DNA from: QHWK01 sp035315685
Lineage (GTDB): Bacteria; Acidobacteriota; Vicinamibacteria; Vicinamibacterales; CAVVIG01
Length of the DNA stretch: 6,892 bases
Direction of reading: 5' to 3'
Assembly (NCBI GenBank): GCA_035315685.1
Contig: DATFXR010000026.1
Location: 1 to 6,892, forward strand
Shown: positions 1-5,635 of the stretch, one piece after another
Layout: each line of letters opens with the position of its first letter
Numbering within the stretch: the first letter of the stretch is position 1
Position numbers and translations under genes: made by a program
The notes under the pieces: model-generated
Database searches by the model: none
What the model saw: only the letters and a program-made list of their open reading frames with translations
Told to the model about the DNA's origin: nothing

Positions 1-1
1 C

Positions 2-34
2 GCACCGGTGGTACTGACGGATGCAAAGGGCTGA
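2..34 (+). CDS. Possible C-terminal tail of an upstream gene (partial)
   Basis: This frame is open from the left edge and would end APVVLTDAKG followed by TGA at 32-34. The peptide looks protein-like, but only about ten codons are visible, so nothing can be said about function. The TGA lies inside the first copy of the ggctgatggc repeat, so the repeat would begin at the stop codon. That matches how repeats elsewhere in this window sit directly after genes. The alternative is that 1-137 is entirely non-coding. Confidence 0.3.
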   Translation, partial: APVVLTDAKG

Positions 35-88
35 TGGCCAATGGCTGATGGCTACGGTCAAGGGACGTAGCCCGCGAAGGCATCAGCC
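29..88 (+). repeat. Short direct repeat and long-stem inverted repeat in leader
   Basis: The decamer ggctgatggc occurs at 29-38 and again at 43-52. The second copy starts an interrupted stem: ggctgatg (43-50) pairs with catcagcc (81-88), and gctacg (51-56) pairs with cgtagc (66-71). The inner loop is 57-65 and the bulge is 72-80. The first copy could pair with 81-88 instead, so two mutually exclusive folds are possible. This could be a terminator-like structure for an upstream gene, a dispersed intergenic repeat, or a structured leader of the ankyrin gene. No U-run follows it. Confidence 0.5.
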
Positions 89-101
89 GAAACAGATGGA
101 G

Positions 102-122
102 GGCCGCCCTTTCAGGGCGGCC
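102..122 (+). repeat. Perfect 9-bp hairpin just upstream of ankyrin gene
   Basis: The arms ggccgccct (102-110) and agggcggcc (114-122) are perfect reverse complements around the 3-nt loop ttc. The stem ends 15 nt before the chosen ankyrin start at 138 and directly abuts an alternative ATG at 123. No T-run follows, so a standard intrinsic terminator is doubtful. It may be a dispersed hairpin repeat or may affect translation of the ankyrin gene. Confidence 0.55.
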
Positions 123-137
123 ATGGGGCGAATCACG

Positions 138-1862
138 ATGCGTAGAACGATGATCAACATCTGCATGCTGGGCGCGCTGGCGGCGATGCCACTCGCCGGG
201 ATGATCTCGGCCGCTGCGCCGGCCGGCGGCGACGCGGTCGTCGACGCGGCGATGAACGGCAACCGCGACCAGGTGCGCGCGCTGCTGAAAGACGGCGCCG
301 ACGTGAACACCGCCCAGGCCGACGGCATGACCGCGCTCCACTGGGCGGCGCAGAAGGGCGACGTCGAGCTCGCCAGGGTCCTGCTCTACGCCAGCGCGAA
401 CGTGCGCGCTACCACCCGCATCGGTGGCTACACGCCGCTGCTCATCGCGAGCCGCAACGGCAACGCCGAGATGATCGAGGCGCTGATCGGCGGCGGTGCT
501 GACGCGAACAATGCGACGACCAACGGCACGACGGCGTTGATGCTCGCGGCCGCGGCCGGCAAGGTGGACGCCGTCAGGGCGCTCCTCGCGAAAGGCGCCG
601 ACGTCACCGCGAAAGAGAACGTGAAGGGCGAGACCGCGCTGACCTTTGCAGCGGCGTACGGGCGCACCGATGTCGTCCGCGAGCTGACGGCGCATCACGC
701 CGACGTCTCGGCCACGACGAAGGTGCAGGACCTCGCCTCGTTCGCCAAGGAGGAGCAGGAGCGGTTGCTCGCCGAGCGCGGCGGACAGCGCGGCCGCGGC
801 AACGGCGAGCCGGGTGCGAATGGACGCGGACCGCAGGGGCCGCAGATTCCCGGCGTCAACCGTCAGTACAACTACACCGAGCTGGTGGCCTATTGGGGCG
901 GATTGGCTCCGCTTCACCTGGCCGCGCGGCAGGGCCACAGCGAGGTGGCGAGCGCACTGCTCGAGGCAGGCGCCGACGTCAATCAGCGGACCACCGGTGA
1001 TCAGTCGACAGCGCTCGTGATTGCCATCATCAACGGCAACTTCGATCTCGCGAAACTGCTGCTCGACAAAGGTGCCGATCCCAGCCTCGCGCAGAGCAAC
1101 AACGGCGTCACGCCGCTCTACGCCGCGCTCAACTGTCAATGGTCCGACAAGGCGCTCTACCCGCAGCCGCGCGCCTTCGAGCAGCAGAAGGCGAGCTATC
1201 TGGACCTGATGCAGGCGCTGCTCGACAAGGGCGCCAATCCGAACGCGCGGCTCACGCGGAAGGTCTGGTATTCGCAGTACGACTTCGATCAGTCGGGCGT
1301 GGACGAGAGCGGCGCGACCCCGTTCTTCCGCGCCGCCTACGCCGCCGACGTCGACGGGATGAAGCTGCTGCTGAAGTACGGAGCGGATCCGTACATCACC
1401 ACGATGCGGACGCCGGGGCGCGTGCGGACCGGCGACGTCACGCGCGAAGTGACCGACGTCTCGCCCCTCCCGCCGGTGCCGCCGGGCGGTCCTGCGATCT
1501 CGCCGCTGCTCGCTGCCTCGGGTGAGGGCTACGGCGAAGGCTTCGCGGCCAACCACCATCACCACGCGCCGGCCGGCATGATGCCGGCGGTCAAGTTCCT
1601 CGTCGAAGAGCTGGGCCTCGACGTGAACGCGAAGGATCACGACGGCAACACTGCCGTCCACAACGCCGCCGCCCGCGGCGACAACGAGATGATTCTCTAT
1701 CTCGTGTCGAAAGGCGCCGATGTGAAGCAGGTCAACCGCGAGGGGAAGACCACGGCCGATATGGCCAATGGCCCGGTGCAGCGCATCAGCCCGTTCCCCG
1801 ACACGATCAAGCTGCTCGAAGGCATGGGCGCCAAGAACAACCATAAATGTGTGTCGTGTTAA
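138..1862 (+). CDS. Secreted ankyrin-repeat protein
   Basis: This 574-residue protein is predicted to be exported and to act as a protein-binding scaffold; its partner is unknown. Residues 1 to about 29 form a signal peptide: MRRTM, a hydrophobic core, then AAAPA. About twelve ankyrin units follow, with TALHWAA/GADVN-type signatures. The first block is near residues 30-60, 62-92, 96-128, 130-161 and 164-194. A Gly/Arg-rich linker at 195-254 separates it from a second block near 255-286, 288-320, 323-373, 392-421, 452-499, 502-533 and 535-565. Several units in the second block carry insertions, one with a HHHH run at 473-476. The protein ends NNHKCVSC. The start at 138 was chosen because it gives a clean signal peptide. 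ATGs at 21 and 123 would add a non-secretory extension read through the leader repeats, and 150 is an alternative. A weak ggggcg stretch lies at 125-130. The next gene on the same strand is also exported. Confidence 0.88.
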   Translation: MRRTMINICMLGALAAMPLAGMISAAAPAGGDAVVDAAMNGNRDQVRALLKDGADVNTAQADGMTALHWAAQKGDVELARVLLYASANVRATTRIGGYTPLLIASRNGNAEMIEALIGGGADANNATTNGTTALMLAAAAGKVDAVRALLAKGADVTAKENVKGETALTFAAAYGRTDVVRELTAHHADVSATTKVQDLASFAKEEQERLLAERGGQRGRGNGEPGANGRGPQGPQIPGVNRQYNYTELVAYWGGLAPLHLAARQGHSEVASALLEAGADVNQRTTGDQSTALVIAIINGNFDLAKLLLDKGADPSLAQSNNGVTPLYAALNCQWSDKALYPQPRAFEQQKASYLDLMQALLDKGANPNARLTRKVWYSQYDFDQSGVDESGATPFFRAAYAADVDGMKLLLKYGADPYITTMRTPGRVRTGDVTREVTDVSPLPPVPPGGPAISPLLAASGEGYGEGFAANHHHHAPAGMMPAVKFLVEELGLDVNAKDHDGNTAVHNAAARGDNEMILYLVSKGADVKQVNREGKTTADMANGPVQRISPFPDTIKLLEGMGAKNNHKCVSC

Positions 1863-1883
1863 TCGTTCGCGGCAGCGGCAATT
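1851..1883 (+). repeat. 33-nt direct repeat, copy A, spanning ankyrin stop codon
   Basis: This segment starts with gtgtcgtgtt and ends with gcggcagcggcaatt. It covers the last codons of the ankyrin gene (Val-Ser-Cys-stop) and 21 nt beyond. A near-identical copy lies at 3281-3314, after the neighbouring gene. They differ by one substitution (TAA here, TGA there) and one extra g in the other copy. The last bases, gcaatt, are also the left end of the AT-rich element that follows. Confidence 0.8.
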
Positions 1884-2009
1884 AAGAATTTGGAATTCAG
1901 AATTAAGAATGCGTGCAGTGATCCGAACAGGGTGGCTCACGCGTTCTTGATTCCCGATTCCATCATCTCGACTCCCTTCGACGAATTCTTAATTCTGACT
2001 TCTTAATTC
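1878..2009. repeat. AT-rich nested inverted-repeat element, copy 1
   Basis: This AT-rich block in GC-rich surroundings fills most of the spacer between the ankyrin and cytochrome genes. Its inner arms, cagaattaagaat (1898-1910) and attcttaattctg (1985-1997), are perfect 13-bp complements. Its outer arms, aattaagaa (1880-1888) and ttcttaatt (2000-2008), are perfect 9-bp complements nested outside them. A degenerate further unit, cacgcgttcttgat (1938-1951), can pair with 1902-1915 with two mismatches, giving an alternative smaller hairpin. The same sequence blocks recur in the same order at 6434-6537, which defines a repeat family. No reading frame for a transposase is present, so it would be non-autonomous if mobile. 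Confidence 0.8.
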
Positions 2010-2016
2010 TTCATTG

Positions 2017-3276
2017 ATGATGACTCTGCGAGCGCTGTGCGTGTCTGTGATCGCGGTGCCTGTTCTTGCCGTTGCTGCGCTGGCGCAGTATCAGAGCGCG
2101 GCGGAGCATCCCGCGATTGCGTATTCGAAATCGACGCCGACTGACGCGGTTGCGCGGCTGCAGCGATCGATCGACACCGGCGAGACCAGGCTCGCGTTCG
2201 ACGAACAGCACGGCTACCTGCCGGCCGTGCTGAAAGCGTTGAACGTGCCGGTGTCGTCGCAGGGACTCGTGTTCTCGCGCACCAGCCTTCAGGTCGACCG
2301 GATCGCGCCGTGGTCGCCGCGCGCCATTTACTTCAATGATCAGGTCTATGTCGGCTGGGTGCAGGGCGGGCCGATCATGGAGATTGCCTCGGTCGATCCG
2401 AAGCTCGGCACGGTGTTCTACACCGTCACGCAGCAGCCAGGTGACACGCCGGTGATCACGCGCGAGACGCGCACCTGCCTGCAGTGCCACGACTCGACCT
2501 CGTCGACCGGCGGCGTACCCGGCCTCATCATGCGATCGGTGATTGCCGATCGCCACGGCTATCCGGTGTCCTCGGATCGCGGCAGCACGACCGACTCGAC
2601 GCCGATCCCCGATCGCTGGGGCGGCTGGTACGTGACCGGAACGGTTCCGGCGCCGCATCTCGGCAACGTCTTCGCGCCGGCGCTGTCGAGCGAGATGGGC
2701 AACGTCCAGGCGTACCTGTCGAAGACCAGGCTCGCGTCCGACACGAAGGTGACGGATCTGAGCGGCAGGTTCGACGTCGCCCCGTACCTCACCCCGCACA
2801 GCGACGCGGTCGCGCTGCTCGTGCTCGCGCATCAGACCTACGTCCACAATCTGATCACGGCGGCGGGATACCAGGCGCGCTCGACTCCTGACGAGACAGC
2901 GCGCGTCGAGGGCGCAGCCGAGCGCCTCGTGCGCGCGATGCTGCTCGCGAAGGAAGCCGTGCTGCCCGGCGCGGTGAGCGGCACGTCGGGGTTTGCCACC
3001 GAGTTCGCGAAGGCCGGTCGGCGCGATCGCCGCGGCCGCTCGCTCCGCGATCTGGATCTCGAGCATCATGTCTTCCGCTATCCGCTCAGCTATCTTGTCT
3101 ATTCGGAGAGCTTCGACGCGCTGCCCGACGTGGTGAAGGGCTACGTCTCTCGCCGATTTCGCGAGGTGCTCAGCGGTCAGGATCAGCGTCCGGAGTTCGC
3201 ACACCTCACCGCGGACGATCGCGCGGCGATTCTGGAGATCCTCGCCGACACGAAGCCGGACTTCGTGCAGCCCTAG
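2017..3276 (+). CDS. Secreted monohaem c-type cytochrome-like protein
   Basis: This 419-residue protein has a signal peptide (residues 1 to about 23, ending AALA before QYQ). A single haem c attachment motif, CLQCH, lies at C154, C157 and H158, and is followed by a DSTSSTGGVPG loop. It is therefore probably a periplasmic or exported redox protein carrying one covalent haem. Other conspicuous segments are YFNDQVYVGWV (105-115), RWGGWYVTG (200-208), HQTYVHNL (272-279) and a C-terminal block with EHHVFRYPLSYLVYS (349-363). The haem motif sits mid-chain in a much larger protein than a typical 100-residue cytochrome domain, so the haem may serve an unknown enzymatic domain. I do not recognise a named family. 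The start is a TTG-ATG-ATG run at 2014-2022 with no Shine-Dalgarno sequence. I chose 2017; 2020 is equally possible. The gene follows the ankyrin gene by 154 bp and converges on the PspC gene. Confidence 0.78.
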   Translation: MMTLRALCVSVIAVPVLAVAALAQYQSAAEHPAIAYSKSTPTDAVARLQRSIDTGETRLAFDEQHGYLPAVLKALNVPVSSQGLVFSRTSLQVDRIAPWSPRAIYFNDQVYVGWVQGGPIMEIASVDPKLGTVFYTVTQQPGDTPVITRETRTCLQCHDSTSSTGGVPGLIMRSVIADRHGYPVSSDRGSTTDSTPIPDRWGGWYVTGTVPAPHLGNVFAPALSSEMGNVQAYLSKTRLASDTKVTDLSGRFDVAPYLTPHSDAVALLVLAHQTYVHNLITAAGYQARSTPDETARVEGAAERLVRAMLLAKEAVLPGAVSGTSGFATEFAKAGRRDRRGRSLRDLDLEHHVFRYPLSYLVYSESFDALPDVVKGYVSRRFREVLSGQDQRPEFAHLTADDRAAILEILADTKPDFVQP

Positions 3277-3280
3277 GCGC

Positions 3281-3314
3281 GTGTCGTGTTGATCGTTCGC
3301 GGCAGCGGGCAATT
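3281..3314 (+). repeat. 34-nt direct repeat, copy B, after cytochrome gene
   Basis: This is a near-identical copy of 1851-1883, placed 5 nt after the cytochrome stop codon. Read in the matching frame it still encodes Val-Ser-Cys then a stop (TGA), although no gene is open in that frame here. It ends in gcaatt, exactly where the AT-rich element begins in copy A. Here the sequence runs instead into a GC-rich palindrome. Confidence 0.8.
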
Positions 3315-3320
3315 GCCGGC

Positions 3321-3354
3321 GCCGCGTAGGTGCGGCGCGCCGCACCTACGTGGC
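3321..3354. terminator. Long palindrome between convergent genes, likely bidirectional terminator
   Basis: Positions 3325-3337 and 3338-3350 (cgtaggtgcggcg and its complement) form a perfect 26-nt palindrome. The pairing extends to 3321-3354 with one G-T pair. It sits between the converging cytochrome (+) and PspC (-) genes and overlaps the PspC stop codon at 3346-3348. The location suits a bidirectional terminator, but no T-run flanks it on either side. A dispersed palindromic repeat is the main alternative. With no unpaired centre, a small loop would have to open on folding. Confidence 0.55.
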
Positions 3355-4422
3355 GAAGCTGTCCCGGACACTGCGGACCACGTCCGGTAGGGCCTGCAGG
3401 AACTCGCGCACTTCCGGCAGGTAGCGGAACGCCACCCAGATCGTCACGACGACGACGCCCGCCGACACGAGGCCGTCGAGTACGGCGACCGGACTGCCGT
3501 ACGGCCCGGCGGTGAGGTGGTACAACCAGCGCCGCGCGGCATGCAGCGGCCACGACACGGCCTGATAGACGAGGATCACGCCGAGCACGGCGATCCACAG
3601 CGGCAGGTCTTCCGGAAGCGGCCGGCCGAGCAACTCCTGCCGCGTGACCAGCGAGAAGAGCACCGTCAGCCAGACCCAGAAGAGTCCAACCCCGACCAGC
3701 GTCAGCAATGGGAGCGTCAACCCGGCGAACACGCGTGCGGTGTAGCTCGCCGGTATCGGCGCCGGCCCCGCGGCGGGATTCCATCTCGCGCGACGCGCCA
3801 TTCGCCGGCGCCTTTTCCATTCGCGCCGCTCGCGTTTCCACGACGATGTCGAGTCGGTGGCGCCGGCGTACTTGGCATACTCGCGCTTCGCGCGATCGAT
3901 CAGATCGCGCGCGCTGAACCGCTCGCCGTATGCGGCCGCGCGCTCCTCCGCGGTGTTCGCCTGTGGCAGGATGATCGCGAGCAGGAAGTAGGCGAGCGCG
4001 AACACGCCCTGGGTGATCAGCAGGAGCACCACGAACACCACGCGGACGATCACTGGGTCGATGCCGGCATAGGCGGCGATGCCGTTGCAGATGCCCGCGA
4101 TCATCGCGCCGTCCGGAATGCGGTACAGCCGCCGCGGCGCCGATGGCTTCTTCGGCGCTCCGGCATCGCCGGCGTCCACCGGACCCATCTCCTGGAGCAG
4201 TTGATCGACCTCTCCTGCCGAGACCACGGTCTTGTGCGGGCCGAGGTAGCGCTGGCATTTCTCGGCGATCGCCTGCTCGAGATCCGCGACGATCTCGACG
4301 CGATCCGGGTTCTCACGCAGCTGCCGGTGGGCGCTGTCGAGATACGTGATCAGCGCGTCGTACCCGGCCTCTTCGACCTGGTATGCGTTCCCGTTCAGAT
4401 TGATCGAGATGACTTTCTGCAT
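3346..4422 (-). CDS. HAAS-like/PspC-domain membrane protein
   Basis: This 358-residue inner-membrane protein starts with a helical domain (about 1-85) resembling the HAAS domain that accompanies PadR regulators: a YLDSAHRQL helix, DLEQAIAEKCQRYL, then EVDQLLQEMGPV. A PspC domain follows at about 97-155: RRLYRIPDGAMIAGICNGIAAYAGIDPVIVR plus a hydrophobic segment ending ILP. A very basic stretch at 195-214 (KRERREWKRRRRMARRAR) should face the cytoplasm. Three more probable membrane segments lie at about 230-260, 273-293 and 311-332. PspC proteins sense or relay envelope stress, and HAAS domains are thought to signal to PadR repressors. The start is 6 bp after the padR stop, so the two are probably co-transcribed and translationally coupled. 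Signalling to the neighbouring PadR is inferred from this pairing. Confidence 0.85.
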   Translation of the reverse strand: MQKVISINLNGNAYQVEEAGYDALITYLDSAHRQLRENPDRVEIVADLEQAIAEKCQRYLGPHKTVVSAGEVDQLLQEMGPVDAGDAGAPKKPSAPRRLYRIPDGAMIAGICNGIAAYAGIDPVIVRVVFVVLLLITQGVFALAYFLLAIILPQANTAEERAAAYGERFSARDLIDRAKREYAKYAGATDSTSSWKRERREWKRRRRMARRARWNPAAGPAPIPASYTARVFAGLTLPLLTLVGVGLFWVWLTVLFSLVTRQELLGRPLPEDLPLWIAVLGVILVYQAVSWPLHAARRWLYHLTAGPYGSPVAVLDGLVSAGVVVVTIWVAFRYLPEVREFLQALPDVVRSVRDSFAT

Positions 4423-4428
4423 GTCTCG

Positions 4429-4755
4429 TCACAGCTGGTTGACCGTCGCGTTGATCGCTTTCCAGTATTCGTTCAGCTCCGAGAGCTGCGCCCTGCCTTT
4501 CGCGGTGAGCTCGTAGTACTTGCGCGGCGGCCCCGCCCCGGACTCCTGCCACTCGTAGTCCACGAGGCCTTCGCGTCGCAGCTTGCTGAGCAGTGGATAC
4601 AGCGTCCCCTCCTGAGTCGAGAATTCCGTCGCGCGCAGCCGCTTCAGCATGTCGGCGACGTAGACCTTGTCGCTGGCGATGATTCGCAGGATCAGGAACT
4701 CGAGCAGGCCCTTCCGGATTGCGTTGAATTTTTCGCTGACGCTCATCCGTCCCAT
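4429..4755 (-). CDS. PadR-family transcriptional regulator
   Basis: This 108-residue DNA-binding repressor has the compact PadR layout. An N-terminal helix with RKGLLEFLILRII leads into the winged helix: VYVADMLKRL, then TQEGTLYPLLSKLRREGLVDYEW, which is the family's recognition helix and wing start. The wing contains PPRKYYELTAKGRAQL, and a C-terminal dimerisation helix ends at NQL. The length is typical of small PadR proteins. Two starts are possible, ATG at 4755 or 4746 (MSVSEKF). A ggga run touches the second ATG without a proper gap. The candidate promoter ends only about 4 nt before 4755, so the transcript would have almost no leader. It probably represses itself through the inverted repeat at 4762-4783, and it is followed at 6 bp by the HAAS/PspC gene. 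Confidence 0.9.
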   Translation of the reverse strand: MGRMSVSEKFNAIRKGLLEFLILRIIASDKVYVADMLKRLRATEFSTQEGTLYPLLSKLRREGLVDYEWQESGAGPPRKYYELTAKGRAQLSELNEYWKAINATVNQL

Positions 4756-4758
4756 ATG

Positions 4759-4787
4759 AAGCTACCTTGTTCAGACAAGGTAGTCAA
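4759..4787 (-). promoter_or_regulatory. Candidate sigma-70-type promoter of the padR operon
   Basis: On the minus strand, TTGACT (4787-4782; five of six bases match the -35 consensus) is followed after exactly 17 bp by TAGCTT (4764-4759), a weak -10 with three matches. The -10 ends 3 nt before the padR ATG at 4755. Transcription would start within or right after that codon, giving a leaderless or nearly leaderless message. The operator-like repeat occupies the spacer, as expected for repression by blocking RNA polymerase. Confidence 0.5.
4762..4783. promoter_or_regulatory. Candidate PadR operator (perfect 9-bp inverted repeat)
   Basis: The arms ctaccttgt (4762-4770) and acaaggtag (4775-4783) are perfect complements around tcag. 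PadR proteins bind dyad sites as dimers, often next to their own gene, and this dyad is in the 70-bp divergent spacer directly upstream of padR. It overlaps the candidate promoter and lies 43 bp from the divergent phosphoesterase start, so it could also affect that operon. Confidence 0.7.
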
Positions 4788-4825
4788 TGCCCGCCTTGGC
4801 TCAACTCTTGAAGTGAATTCGCGCC

Positions 4826-5626
4826 ATGTCCGGGAACACGATCCGTGTGGCCGCCGTGGCGGACCTGCACTGCACGAAAACATCCCAAGGGGTTTTTCAG
4901 CCGCTGTTCTCGCGCATGACGGAGGCGGCGGACGTCGCGCTGATCGCCGGCGATCTCACGGACTACGGCTTGCCCGAGGAAGCGGCCGTGCTGGCGAAGG
5001 AGCTCGCGGCGCTGCGCGTGCCGACAGCCGCCGTGCTGGGCAATCACGACCTCGAGTCGGGCAAATCGGCTGAGGTCGCGCAGATCCTGCGCGACACCGG
5101 CATCAAGCTGCTCGACGGCGACGCCTGCGAACTGGCCGGCATCGGCATCGCCGGCGTCAAGGGCTTCGGCGGCGGATTCGGCCGCCACGCGCTGGCGCCG
5201 TGGGGCGAGACGATCATCAAGCAGTTCGTGCGCGAGGCGGTCGACGAGGCGCTCAAGCTCGAGGCGGCATTGGCGCGGCTGCGCACGACGCATCTGATCG
5301 CGCTGCTGCACTACGCGCCGATTCAAGGCACCGTCGACGGCGAGCCGCTCGAGATCTATCCGTTCCTCGGATCGAGCCGCCTCGAGGAGCCGATCGGCCG
5401 GTATCCGGTGTCGATGGTCTTTCACGGCCATGCGCATCGCGGCCGTCTCGAAGGAGTCACCAAGGGAGGCGTGCCGGTCTACAACGTATCGATGCCGCTG
5501 CTCGCACGCTCATTTGCCGATCGTCCGCCGTTCCGGATCCTGGAACTGTCGGCAGACCAGGCCCAGGCGCAGCCGACGCCGGCCGTCACGCGCGGCCGCC
5601 GCGCAAGCGACGCGATGGCGTCCTGA
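4826..5626 (+). CDS. Calcineurin-like metallophosphoesterase
   Basis: This 266-residue soluble protein carries all five metal-binding blocks of the calcineurin-like phosphoesterase fold: DLH (D13, H15), GDLTD (D43), GNHD (N73, H74), LLHYAP (H162) and GHAH (H202, H204). It should therefore use a two-metal centre to hydrolyse a phosphomono- or phosphodiester; the substrate cannot be read from the sequence. There is no signal peptide, so it is cytoplasmic. The C-terminal 25 residues, rich in Gln, Ala and Arg, look disordered. The start at 4826 precedes the first beta strand (IRVAAVADLH) by only a few residues. No strong Shine-Dalgarno sequence is visible; gaag at 4810-4813 is weak and distant. 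It is divergent from padR and followed after 9 bp by a nucleotidyltransferase. Confidence 0.9.
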   Translation: MSGNTIRVAAVADLHCTKTSQGVFQPLFSRMTEAADVALIAGDLTDYGLPEEAAVLAKELAALRVPTAAVLGNHDLESGKSAEVAQILRDTGIKLLDGDACELAGIGIAGVKGFGGGFGRHALAPWGETIIKQFVREAVDEALKLEAALARLRTTHLIALLHYAPIQGTVDGEPLEIYPFLGSSRLEEPIGRYPVSMVFHGHAHRGRLEGVTKGGVPVYNVSMPLLARSFADRPPFRILELSADQAQAQPTPAVTRGRRASDAMAS

Positions 5627-5635
5627 GGAACCCTC

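Noticed and set aside
21..137. N-terminal extension of the ankyrin protein from the ATG at 21
   Set aside because: It would be translated from the inverted-repeat leader and would bury the signal peptide behind 39 basic residues. The start at 138 is far more natural.
1578..1589. HHHH run in the ankyrin protein (bases encoding it lie near 1554-1565) as a possible cloning tag
   Set aside because: It is internal, only four residues long, and sits in an insertion loop of an ankyrin unit with native sequence on both sides.
1878..2009. AT-rich repeats as a CRISPR array
   Set aside because: The units are in both orientations, unequally spaced, and lack the uniform repeat-spacer pattern; no cas gene is present.
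2011..3345. A 444-codon open frame on the minus strand opposite the cytochrome gene
   Set aside because: It is Arg/Ala/His-rich with no recognisable domain and lies exactly antisense to a gene with a signal peptide and haem motif. Long antisense frames are expected in GC-rich DNA.
3206..4258. A 350-codon minus-strand frame overlapping the PspC gene
   Set aside because: It is an alternative frame of the same strand with low-complexity Arg/Ala/Gly content, while the PspC frame matches a known domain.
3517..5073. A 518-codon plus-strand frame across the PspC and PadR genes and into the phosphoesterase gene
   Set aside because: It overlaps three convincing genes, has a composition typical of a shadow frame, and would run through the padR promoter and operator.
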